Positions 1-6,059 of a stretch of 6,672 nt of DNA are shown here, one piece after another. The notes below the pieces were generated by a model, which did no database searches, was not told the origin of the DNA, and saw only the letters and a list, made by a program, of their open reading frames with translations. The position numbers and the translations under genes are program-made. The stretch is from the NCBI GenBank assembly GCA_038521825.1, contig JBCBKL010000053.1:1-6672 (forward strand), read 5' to 3'. Source of the stretch: JBCBKL01 sp038521825 (lineage in GTDB: Bacteria; Pseudomonadota; Alphaproteobacteria; Rhodobacterales; Rhodobacteraceae). How positions within the stretch are numbered: position 1 is the stretch's first letter; each line of letters opens with the position of its first letter.

Positions 1-179
1 GTCTTCAGATCAAGGCCGGGGCGATTGTAAATCTGACCGTAGGCCGTACCGACAACATAGTCGGCAAGGCCGGGCACCTTGTCTTCGTAGCGCTGCAGCA
101 AGGCATCATGCACACCCGGATTGACCTGGTCCGCCAGCGCCTTGCCTTGGGCAATAATATCCGTACCCGGCGTGGTCAT
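1..179 (-). CDS. Carboxymuconolactone decarboxylase family protein, N-terminal part (runs off left edge)
   Basis: The first 59 codons of a gene whose 3' end lies beyond the window. The peptide begins MTTPGTDIIAQGKALADQVN and continues to an ADYVVGTAYGQIYNRPGLDL segment. The G-x-[IV]-[YW]-x-RPGLD-x-K-T pattern is typical of the region just before the core helices of carboxymuconolactone decarboxylase / AhpD-like proteins. The part that would carry any catalytic Cys or His is not in the window, so decarboxylase and peroxidase-like activities cannot be told apart. The ATG overlaps the TGA of nuoI in an ATGA junction. No strong Shine-Dalgarno is visible, so translation is probably coupled to nuoI. 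The nuo context does not suggest aromatic degradation, and many family members have no known substrate. The family call is fairly good; the function is unknown. Confidence 0.72.
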   Translation of the reverse strand, partial: MTTPGTDIIAQGKALADQVNPGVHDALLQRYEDKVPGLADYVVGTAYGQIYNRPGLDLK

Positions 180-670
180 CTGTATGGCGCGTCGATTTCC
201 AGATTGCGGGCGATTTCGGCCTCCCAGCGTTCGCCGTTCTCCAGCAGCTTTTCCTTGTCGTAGTAAAGCTCCTCGCGCGTTTCGGTCGAGAATTCGAAAT
301 TCGGGCCTTCGACAATCGCATCGACCGGGCAGGCTTCCTGGCAGAAGCCGCAATAGATGCACTTGGTCATGTCGATGTCGTACCGGGTCGTGCGGCGGCT
401 GCCATCCTCGCGCGGTTCGGCGTCGATGGTGATGGCCTGCGCCGGGCAGATCGCCTCGCACAGTTTGCAGGCGATGCAGCGTTCTTCGCCATTGGGATAG
501 CGGCGCAGGGCGTGTTCGCCCCGGAAACGCGGGCTGAGCGGCCCCTTTTCGTGCGGGTAGTTCAACGTCGCCTTCGGCGCAAAAAAGTATTTCAGGCCCA
601 GCTTCATCCCTTGCCAGAAGTCCTGCAAAAGGAAATACTTAGCGGCGCGAGTATAGTCGATCTGCGTCAT
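176..670 (-). CDS. nuoI: NADH-quinone oxidoreductase subunit I (complex I 8Fe ferredoxin subunit)
   Basis: A 164-residue peripheral-arm subunit that holds clusters N6a and N6b and passes electrons from NuoG towards NuoB and the quinone site. Two ferredoxin motifs are present: CIACKLCEAICP with C65, C68, C71 and C75, and CIYCGFCQEACP with C104, C107, C110 and C114. All eight ligands are intact and the length is normal for alphaproteobacterial/mitochondrial (TYKY-type) NuoI. The N-terminal segment (about residues 8-45, with LLQDFWQGMKLGLKYFF) is the amphipathic part that packs against the membrane arm. The start is the ATG at 670, preceded by AAGGA at 684-680 with a 9-base spacer. It overlaps the upstream small gene in an ATGA junction, and its own TGA overlaps the next ATG. 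Nothing is truncated or unusual. Confidence 0.97.
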   Translation of the reverse strand: MTQIDYTRAAKYFLLQDFWQGMKLGLKYFFAPKATLNYPHEKGPLSPRFRGEHALRRYPNGEERCIACKLCEAICPAQAITIDAEPREDGSRRTTRYDIDMTKCIYCGFCQEACPVDAIVEGPNFEFSTETREELYYDKEKLLENGERWEAEIARNLEIDAPYR

Positions 671-864
671 AAGTCGGCATCCTTCGTGTTGGTTTGCATA
701 AAGGCCCAGGCGGCCATGGCTTTGCTCAGGTCCTCGGGCACCACATCCACCATTTCGCCCGTCGTCACGTCGAGCGACTGCATCTGCAGCTCAGCCACAA
801 GGAAGGCCGCGAGATCCTTAAGCTGATGCGCATCGGCTTCGGATATGGATTGGGCCAGTTTCAT
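667..864 (-). CDS. Small acidic protein between nuoH and nuoI, function unknown
   Basis: A 65-residue soluble protein with no signal peptide, membrane segment or cysteine. The sequence starts MKLAQSISEADAHQLKDLAA, is predicted mainly helical, and carries many Asp/Glu in its second half. The reading frame is supported by its junctions rather than by homology. Its ATG shares one base with the nuoH stop (TGATG), and its TGA overlaps the nuoI ATG (ATGA). It therefore fills the nuoH-nuoI interval with no spare bases, which is hard to explain unless it is translated. A G-rich run just upstream (GGGGGG) may act as a weak ribosome site. Its position matches the type of unidentified reading frame known from the Paracoccus NQO operon. 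I do not recognise a named domain. An assembly or accessory role for complex I is only inferred from position. Confidence 0.75.
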   Translation of the reverse strand: MKLAQSISEADAHQLKDLAAFLVAELQMQSLDVTTGEMVDVVPEDLSKAMAAWAFMQTNTKDADL

Positions 865-1901
865 CAGCCCCCCATGGCCCAGCGGGCATAGCTGCCCCAG
901 AACCAGTCAAACTTGGCCGCAAAGGCCACAAACACGACCCAGACAAGGCTGAACGGCAGGAAGACTTTCCAACCCAGCCGCATCAGCTGGTCATAGCGGT
1001 AGCGGGGCGTGATCGCCTTGACCATGGCGAAGAGGAAGAAGAAGAACGCCATCTTGGCCACCATCCACAGCGCCCCATCGGGCAAGCCCGGAATGGGTGA
1101 CAGCCAGCCGCCAAAGAATAGCAGGCTCATCAATGCGCACATCAGGAAGATCGCTATGTATTCACCGGCCATGAACAGCAGGAAGGGCGTGGACGAGTAT
1201 TCGACCTGATAGCCCGCAACCAGCTCTGATTCCGCTTCCGGCAGGTCAAAGGGCGGTCTGTTGGTTTCAGCGAGGGCCGAGATGAAGAACAGGAACACCA
1301 TCGGCAAGTGTGGTAGCCAGTACCACGAGAAGAACCCAAAGGATCCGTCCTGCGCCTGTACGATCTGACCGAAATTCATCGACCCGGTGGAGATGATTAC
1401 ACCGATGATGATCAGACCGATGGACACCTCGTACGAGATCATCTGCGCCGCGGAGCGCAGCGAGCCGAGGAACGGGTATTTCGAGTTCGACGCCCAGCCC
1501 CCCATGATGACGCCATAAACCTCGAGCGAAGAGATGGCGAAGACATAGAGGATCGCGACGTTGATATCGCTTAGCACCCAGGTGTCGTTGAATGGGATCA
1601 CCGCCCAGGCGATCAGCGCCAGAACGAACGACAACATCGGCGCGAGCATGAAGACCGTCTTGTCAGCCCCGGCTGGAACAACGACCTCTTTGACGATGTA
1701 TTTCAGCGCATCCGCCACGGTCTGCAAAAGGCCGTAGGCACCCACGACATTTGGCCCGCGCCGCATCTGGACAGCCGCCCAGATCTTGCGGTCACCATAG
1801 ACGAGGAACAGAAGCGAAATCATCACGAAGGCAACAACAGCAAGACACTGCGCCAGGATGATAAGGGCGATGCCGCCCGGTGTGGTAAAGAAATCAGCCA
1901 T
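864..1901 (-). CDS. nuoH: NADH-quinone oxidoreductase subunit H (complex I membrane subunit ND1)
   Basis: A 345-residue inner-membrane subunit that forms much of the quinone chamber and the first part of the proton path (the mitochondrial ND1 homologue). About eight hydrophobic segments are visible, roughly at residues 11-35, 83-103, 112-134, 153-172, 197-211, 237-266, 277-297 and 313-331. Family signatures are present: DRKIWAAVQMRRGPN (37-51), GGWASNSKYPFLGSLRSAAQ (134-153), and the quinone-site loop ETNRPPFDLPEAESE beginning at residue 212, followed by GYQVEYS. The length equals that of Paracoccus/Rhodobacter NuoH. The ATG at 1901 has GAGGA at 1910-1906 upstream, placed partly within the stop codon of the preceding lipoprotein gene 7 bases away. 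The sequence is complete and ordinary for the family. Confidence 0.98.
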   Translation of the reverse strand: MADFFTTPGGIALIILAQCLAVVAFVMISLLFLVYGDRKIWAAVQMRRGPNVVGAYGLLQTVADALKYIVKEVVVPAGADKTVFMLAPMLSFVLALIAWAVIPFNDTWVLSDINVAILYVFAISSLEVYGVIMGGWASNSKYPFLGSLRSAAQMISYEVSIGLIIIGVIISTGSMNFGQIVQAQDGSFGFFSWYWLPHLPMVFLFFISALAETNRPPFDLPEAESELVAGYQVEYSSTPFLLFMAGEYIAIFLMCALMSLLFFGGWLSPIPGLPDGALWMVAKMAFFFFLFAMVKAITPRYRYDQLMRLGWKVFLPFSLVWVVFVAFAAKFDWFWGSYARWAMGG

Positions 1902-1908
1902 CAGGTCC

Positions 1909-2292
1909 TCAAACCGTCGGTATGCCCCTTGTTGCGCAGTTCTCGACCTGCTTTTCGGCGTCGATCACTTCCAGCCCAGAGGGCCGGTCGCGCGAGATGG
2001 TGTAAACAGCATCCGCCGTCCAGACGCCAGAGTCTTCATCGACTTTTGTGCGTAAATGCCGCGCGTAGCCGCCATCGATTGACAAAGCGTAACCAGCGGC
2101 CGCGCAATCGCCGTAATCCTTAACGTTTTCAGCGGTCAACGCGTTGGTCATCTCGACCTCGACCTGCACGATTTCGGCAGACAGCCGGGTCGTCTCGATG
2201 CGCCTGTAATCCGGTATGAAATCCTCGGCTAACGGGACACTGGGCCCGCAGGCGGCAAGAGGGATAAGGGGGATCAGCGCCACCAACTTCAC
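1909..2292 (-). CDS. Small predicted lipoprotein between nuoG and nuoH
   Basis: A 127-residue exported protein of unknown function. Residues 1-14 form a short hydrophobic signal ending in the lipobox PLAAC, so C15 should be lipidated. The mature domain of about 110 residues has two further cysteines, C63 (DYGDCAAAG) and C119 (VENCATRG), which could form a disulfide. The start codon is GTG at 2292-2290, overlapping the nuoG TGA in a GTGA junction. I keep this start because it gives a complete lipoprotein signal. The stop lies 7 bases before nuoH, and the nuoH ribosome site overlaps it. I believe similar lipoproteins occur at this place in other Rhodobacterales nuo clusters, but I cannot name a family. 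If the lipidation prediction is right it would act on the periplasmic side of a membrane; any link to complex I rests on position alone. Confidence 0.85.
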   Translation of the reverse strand: MKLVALIPLIPLAACGPSVPLAEDFIPDYRRIETTRLSAEIVQVEVEMTNALTAENVKDYGDCAAAGYALSIDGGYARHLRTKVDEDSGVWTADAVYTISRDRPSGLEVIDAEKQVENCATRGIPTV

Positions 2293-4310
2293 TCTGCCGC
2301 CAGTGCCCGGCCGTCCCGCGCCTTGGCGTTGGCGCTGAGTTCCGCCATCAGCGCGCTCGCCCGGGCAACCGGGTTCGTCAGGTAGAAATCCGCAATCGCG
2401 TACTGGAACGCCCCGCTGCCCAGATCACCCGCGGGCAGGGCATGCCATTCGTTTTCAGGCACCTCATCAATTTCTGCAAGGTGCGGCACATCCTTGACCA
2501 GCGCCTGACGCAAGGCGGCGAGACTGTCCCATGGCTGCGTCGCGCCGATCTCGGCCGAAAGCGCCCGCAGGATCGCCCAGTTCTCCTTGGCCTCACCCGG
2601 TGGGAACCCGGCACGCAATGCCAGTTGCGGGCGGCCCTCGGTGTTGACGAACAGCCCCTGTTCCTCGGTATAGGCGGCCCCTGGCAGGATCACATCGGCC
2701 CGATGCGCGCCGCGATCACCGTGGCTGCCCTGGTAGATGACAAAAGCGCCATCGGCGATGTCGATCTCGTCCGCGCCTAGGTTGTAGATCACATCGGCTT
2801 GCCCGATAGCGGCCATGCCGTCCGGGTTGGTGGCCCCAACATCCATGGCCCCGACACGCGAGGCCGCCGTGTGCAGCACCAGCAGCCGGGCCTGAGACAC
2901 GGCACACATCTTTTGCACAAAGGCCAGAACAGCCGCACCATCATCGCCTTGCAGCGCAGCCTGGCCCACGATGATCACCGGGTTTGAGCCCTCGGGCGCG
3001 AACCGCTCGCAATTGCCAAGCGCCTTTTCCAACGCGGCGCGGTCGGTGCCGATGTGGGTGTACTCAAAGGTCAGATCGACCTTTGGACCGATCACGCCGA
3101 CAGTCGCACCGCGGCTCCAGGCCCTGCGGATGCGCGCGTTCAGCACCGCAGCCTCGGTGCGCGGGTCGGTCCCGATCAACAGGATCGAGTTGCTGGCATC
3201 AATGTCCTCAACGGCCGCCGTGCCCACATAGGCCGCGCGGTTGCCGCTGGGCAGCTTGGCCCCATCGGTGCGACACTCGACAATGCCACCCTGCCCCTCA
3301 ACCAGGTCTTTGAGAGCATAGGCCGCTTCGACCGGCACCAGATCGCCAACCAGACCAGCCAAAGCCGTCGCGTCCTTGATCGCCTCGGACGCCTTGCCCA
3401 AGGCCTCGGGCCACGTGGCCGGGCGCAACTTGCCGTTTTCGCGGATATAGGGCTTGTCCAGCCGCTGGCGGCGCAAACCGTCCCAGACAAAGCGTGTCTT
3501 GTCAGAAATCCATTCCTCGTTCACTCCATCATGATTGCGAGGCAGAAAGCGCATAACCTCGCGGCCCTTCGTATCAACCCGGATGTTCGAGCCGAGCGCG
3601 TCCATCACATCGATGCTTTCCGTCTTGGTCAGCTCCCAGGGCCGTGCGGTGAAGGCGTAAGGTTTCGAGGTGAGCGCACCGACCGGGCAGAGATCGATAA
3701 TGTTGCCCTGAAGGTTACTGTCGAGCGTTTCGCCCAGATAGGCGGTGATTTCCGAATCTTCGCCCCGGCCCGTCTGGCCCATCTGTGTGATGCCGGCGAC
3801 CTCGGTCGTGAAGCGGACGCAACGGGTGCACGAAATGCAGCGGGTCATATGTGTTTCGACCAGCGGCCCGAGATCCAGATCATCGACCGCGCGCTTGGGT
3901 TCGCGGAAACGGCTGAAATCGACCCCGTAGGCCATCGCTTGATCCTGCAGATCGCACTCACCGCCCTGATCGCAGATCGGGCAGTCAAGCGGGTGGTTGA
4001 TCAGCAGGAACTCCATCACGCCTTCGCGCGCCTTCTTGACCATGGGGCTGTTGGTCTTCACGACCGGTGGCTGCCCTTCCGGCCCCGGCCGCAGGTCCTT
4101 GACCTGCATCGCGCAAGAGGCAGCGGGTTTTGGCGGGCCACCGACGACCTCGACAAGGCACATCCTGCAGTTCCCCGCAATCGACAGCCGCTCGTGATAG
4201 CAGAAGCGCGGGATCTCGATCCCCGCCTCTTCACAAGCCTGGATCAGCGTCATGGCCCCGGGAACTTCGACTTCCTGGTCGTCGATGACAATCTTGCGGA
4301 GATCAGACAT
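2289..4310 (-). CDS. nuoG: NADH-quinone oxidoreductase subunit G (complex I 75-kDa iron-sulfur subunit)
   Basis: A 673-residue peripheral-arm subunit that carries electrons from the NuoE/NuoF NADH module to NuoI. The N-terminal 2Fe-2S domain has C37, C48, C51 and C66 (cluster N1b). The His-Cys 4Fe-4S motif follows with H106, C110, C113 and C119 (NHPLDCPICDQGGEC; cluster N5). A further 4Fe-4S set is C158, C161, C164 and C208 (CISCTRC, then DLCPVGAL; cluster N4). The segment from about 220 (TARPWELTKTESIDVMDALG) to 275 is the molybdopterin-oxidoreductase-type domain. It lacks the CxxCxxxC set of cluster N7 seen in Escherichia coli and Thermus, as in the mitochondrial 75-kDa subunit. Residues about 290-610 form the large molybdopterin-like domain without cofactor, and the end (FQYAIADFYLTNPVARAS, 635-652) is the usual NuoG C-terminal segment. 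The ATG at 4310 follows the previous stop by 3 bases. Confidence 0.98.
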   Translation of the reverse strand: MSDLRKIVIDDQEVEVPGAMTLIQACEEAGIEIPRFCYHERLSIAGNCRMCLVEVVGGPPKPAASCAMQVKDLRPGPEGQPPVVKTNSPMVKKAREGVMEFLLINHPLDCPICDQGGECDLQDQAMAYGVDFSRFREPKRAVDDLDLGPLVETHMTRCISCTRCVRFTTEVAGITQMGQTGRGEDSEITAYLGETLDSNLQGNIIDLCPVGALTSKPYAFTARPWELTKTESIDVMDALGSNIRVDTKGREVMRFLPRNHDGVNEEWISDKTRFVWDGLRRQRLDKPYIRENGKLRPATWPEALGKASEAIKDATALAGLVGDLVPVEAAYALKDLVEGQGGIVECRTDGAKLPSGNRAAYVGTAAVEDIDASNSILLIGTDPRTEAAVLNARIRRAWSRGATVGVIGPKVDLTFEYTHIGTDRAALEKALGNCERFAPEGSNPVIIVGQAALQGDDGAAVLAFVQKMCAVSQARLLVLHTAASRVGAMDVGATNPDGMAAIGQADVIYNLGADEIDIADGAFVIYQGSHGDRGAHRADVILPGAAYTEEQGLFVNTEGRPQLALRAGFPPGEAKENWAILRALSAEIGATQPWDSLAALRQALVKDVPHLAEIDEVPENEWHALPAGDLGSGAFQYAIADFYLTNPVARASALMAELSANAKARDGRALAAE

Positions 4311-4313
4311 GCT

Positions 4314-4712
4314 CTATTTCGCCCTCAGATAAACGCCAATGGCGCTGTTTCGTGCAATTTCCGCGCGGCCGACGGCGCAGTATGTTTTCGGATCGCCCTT
4401 GCTGACGCCCTTGGCGGCAAGAAACGCGTCGCCCTTCGCGCGCATCCGGTCTTTTTCGGTATCGGACTCAACATAAGCGCGAATTTCCGCGTCTGAATAG
4501 CCAAGTTCGTTCGCATGTGACCGAAGCGACCACATCTTGTTCACCGCCTTGAGACGACGGCCCGACAATTCATCACATTTCTTCGAAATCTCGTCGGCCA
4601 AGGCGATGTAGTAGAGCTCGTTGTCGATTTTGGTCACTTCCCGCAAGGGAGGCTTCGCCAGTACAGTCCCGGCAATAAAACTAACCATCAGGGCTATTCC
4701 AAGCGCGCGCAT
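4314..4712 (-). CDS. Exported DUF5333-like protein upstream of nuoG
   Basis: A 132-residue predicted periplasmic protein of unknown function. The signal peptide MRALGIALMVSFIAGTVLA would be cleaved before K20, giving a mature chain that starts KPPLREVTKID. The mature part is helical and charged, with a GYSDAEIRAYV segment (71-81), an ARNSAIG segment near the C-terminus, and two cysteines, C46 and C112, that may pair. The order of features and phrases such as KPPLREV, LGYSDAEI and EIARNS recall the Rhodobacterales DUF5333 family; this is from memory, not a search. I chose the ATG at 4712 because it begins a clean signal peptide and has AGGAG at 4724-4720 with a 7-base spacer. An upstream in-frame GTG at 4736 would add eight charged residues and is unlikely. 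The TAG stop lies 3 bases before nuoG, so the two are probably co-transcribed. Confidence 0.85.
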   Translation of the reverse strand: MRALGIALMVSFIAGTVLAKPPLREVTKIDNELYYIALADEISKKCDELSGRRLKAVNKMWSLRSHANELGYSDAEIRAYVESDTEKDRMRAKGDAFLAAKGVSKGDPKTYCAVGRAEIARNSAIGVYLRAK

Positions 4713-4827
4713 TCCGTCTCTCCTGTCGTGCAGCACAAAGGACGCACAAGGGACAGTCCGATGCTGCTATGCAATATCAAGAGACCGGGGCCAAGGGCAG
4801 CGTGCAAAATGTCGCCATCTTTTTCGC
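4713..4827 (-). other. 115-base intergenic gap, possible internal promoter before the DUF5333-like gene and nuoG
   Basis: Apart from the 340-base gap, this is the only sizeable gap in the window, and it precedes the block DUF5333-like, nuoG, lipoprotein, nuoH and so on. Read on the minus strand, a loose hexamer pair TTGGCC (4794-4789) and CATAGC (4771-4766) is separated by 17 bases. Both are poor matches to sigma-70 consensus, so the promoter call is weak. A short palindrome, GTGCTGCAC, lies near the 3' end of the gap, and no hairpin with a U-run is seen. The gap could equally be a plain spacer or 5' leader. Confidence 0.2.
4720..4724 (-). promoter_or_regulatory. Ribosome binding site that fixes the DUF5333-like start
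   Basis: AGGAG on the minus strand, 7 bases before the ATG at 4712-4710. It lies inside the coding part that the alternative GTG start at 4736 would require, so it decides for the ATG. It is among the best Shine-Dalgarno sites in the window, which fits a gene that follows a gap rather than a coupled junction. Confidence 0.7.
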
Positions 4828-5220
4828 TCAAGGCGCGCAGGTTCCCTGCAGGATGAGACGGTCGTTTTCGATCTGCAGTTCTTCGTCGGGATCATCCGGG
4901 CCAAGAACCCATTCGACGTCCGACGTTCCGTATTGATCGATGCAGTAAACGGTCGACTCGTACCGGCCCGCCTCGCGCGCGCCTGCGATGCTTGCAGAGG
5001 CCGGGCTGACCTCGATCGTGAAGGTATCGCGCAACCCGTCCACCCGGTTGAGGTTGGCGCGGAACGCCTGACCGTCAAAGGTGATCTGTTCCCGGCGCTG
5101 GCCGCACGCGGTCAGGATCAATGCCGCCACGATCAGGGCCGTCCAGAGGAACGCCGTGGATGAGGTACTGCGCGCCGCCGCTATGACGCGGGTGCGAGGC
5201 TGGTTTGCAGGCCGTTTCAT
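4828..5220 (-). CDS. Small predicted lipoprotein downstream of the DUF3291-type gene
   Basis: A 130-residue exported protein of unknown function. It has an unusually long basic n-region (about residues 1-22, six basic residues), then a hydrophobic stretch FLWTALIVAALILTACG ending in the lipobox LTAC with C39 as the predicted lipidation site. The mature part is about 92 residues, probably mostly beta, with C93 (STVYCIDQYGTSD) and C128 (LQGTCAP) as the only other cysteines, possibly a disulfide. A GREAGRY-like element (GAREAGRYEST, 80-90) is the most distinctive segment. The ATG at 5220 has GGAG at 5231-5228, 7 bases upstream, which overlaps the end of the preceding gene; the gap between the genes is 4 bases. 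I do not recognise a named family, though I believe this type is confined to Rhodobacterales. No other in-frame Met exists to shorten the long N-terminus. Confidence 0.83.
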   Translation of the reverse strand: MKRPANQPRTRVIAAARSTSSTAFLWTALIVAALILTACGQRREQITFDGQAFRANLNRVDGLRDTFTIEVSPASASIAGAREAGRYESTVYCIDQYGTSDVEWVLGPDDPDEELQIENDRLILQGTCAP

Positions 5221-5224
5221 GACG

Positions 5225-5719
5225 TTACTCCGCCGCTAATTCCTGGCACCGGTGTGTGCGCCACATCTGCGCGGCTTTCAAGTGGGACCATCCGAATGCG
5301 TGATCCGTATCGCCATGAAGTTTCAGATGTTCTAACCGTTCGAGGCCTTCTTCAAGGGTGGGTTGATGACCCTCGGGGACCCACCACATGACGAAATGCA
5401 TTGCGCCCAGAACTTCGAACCATTCCGCGCGGCGGTCATAGAACTGCTTGTGGATCGTGCCCCAGACAAAACGTTCAAGGCTGCGGGCATCCTGCCAGAC
5501 GGTCAGGTTCGCCACGAATTGCGGATCATCGCCGATGTTGTTCTCGGTATTGCCCGTCCCCGGCGCGCCCGACCCTTCCATCATCCACACAAAGCCAGGC
5601 ATCCGCTTGCCCAGCCCGTTCACGCGGTCGAGATTGTCCATGAACTCCTTCACGCGCGGGTCGTCGTTTGGGGCGATGAGGCGCCCGATGTTGAGCTCGG
5701 CAAGATGGCGGGTTTTCAT
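5225..5719 (-). CDS. DUF3291 domain-containing protein, copy 1
   Basis: A 164-residue soluble protein with no signal peptide or membrane segment. It starts MKTRHLAELNIGRL and has the DDPRVKEFMDNLDRVN segment (19-34), PGFVW (41-45), LTVWQDARSLERF (72-84), HKQFYDRRAEW (90-100), FVMWWVPEGHQPT (109-121) and HGDTDHAFGW (135-144). These features match the DUF3291 family, which I believe adopts a dimeric alpha/beta barrel fold related to ABM monooxygenases; the biochemical role is unknown. The gene is a paralog of the one ending at 6060, with conserved blocks along the whole length, and has a longer C-terminal tail (QMWRTHRCQELAAE). The ATG at 5719 has only a weak purine stretch (GAAAG) upstream. 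It precedes the lipoprotein gene by 4 bases and follows a 340-base non-coding interval. Confidence 0.85.
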   Translation of the reverse strand: MKTRHLAELNIGRLIAPNDDPRVKEFMDNLDRVNGLGKRMPGFVWMMEGSGAPGTGNTENNIGDDPQFVANLTVWQDARSLERFVWGTIHKQFYDRRAEWFEVLGAMHFVMWWVPEGHQPTLEEGLERLEHLKLHGDTDHAFGWSHLKAAQMWRTHRCQELAAE

Positions 5720-6059
5720 GGTCAGGCTTTCGATGGGTCAAACGGTGTCCGGTTTGTTATCGGTCCCTGTGAGGGCCGGCGCAATGGGGCCCGGCAGCAA
5801 TCGGCAATATCCACGATCGGATGCACCGATGGCCCGGGTCGCCAACTTGGGCGCCGGGCTGCGACAGCTGATGCGTCGATGTCCTGTTGAGTGGCGGGAC
5901 GGGCCGTGAAGGGATGCCAAGCCCTCCAAAGGTCAAACGCGCGCGTGGGTCCTGCCCCCTTGAATGGGGCCGGCCGGTGCCGGTTCGTCCATATGGCGCG
6001 AGGTGTCAACCCCGCGAGTCGACTGGCGGGAGTTCTACGGTGCCGGGGTTAGCGGGGTG
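5720..6059. other. 340-base non-coding interval between the two DUF3291 genes
   Basis: No convincing gene is seen on either strand. The open frames here begin at TTG, lack ribosome sites and give Arg/Pro-rich peptides of low-complexity appearance. The stretch is GC-rich with several short inverted repeats: atcgg-atgca-ccgat at 5816-5830, a gcccc/ggggc stem at 5954-5970, and the palindromic runs gggccc and cccggg. None is followed by a U-run, so no intrinsic terminator is claimed. A TTGACA hexamer on the minus strand (6009-6004) resembles a -35 box but has no matching -10 at 16-18 bases. It could be a leader, a decayed gene, or an RNA element; nothing here decides between these. Confidence 0.6.

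Noticed and set aside
2289..4310. Missing N7 cluster cysteines in NuoG as a defect
   Set aside because: Cluster N7 is absent from mitochondrial and many alphaproteobacterial 75-kDa subunits, so this is normal for the group.
3054..4496. Open frame of 480 codons on the plus strand
   Set aside because: It lies antisense to nuoG, whose iron-sulfur motifs are unmistakable. The plus-strand peptide has no recognisable domain and is the usual long antisense frame of a GC-rich gene.
4713..4736. Earlier GTG start for the DUF5333-like gene
   Set aside because: It would add eight mostly charged residues before the signal peptide and place the AGGAG site inside the coding region.
5954..5970. gcccc/ggggc hairpin as an intrinsic terminator
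   Set aside because: The stem is only five pairs and no U-run follows on either strand.
5722..6009. Minus-strand frame of 95 codons in the gap between the DUF3291 genes
   Set aside because: It starts with TTG, has no ribosome site, and its peptide is Arg/Pro-rich without family-like segments. A stop lies a short way upstream. I treat it as chance.
6004..6009. Perfect TTGACA on the minus strand as a -35 box
   Set aside because: At 16-18 bases downstream there is only GC-rich sequence with no TATAAT-like hexamer. CATATG lies too close, at 9 bases.
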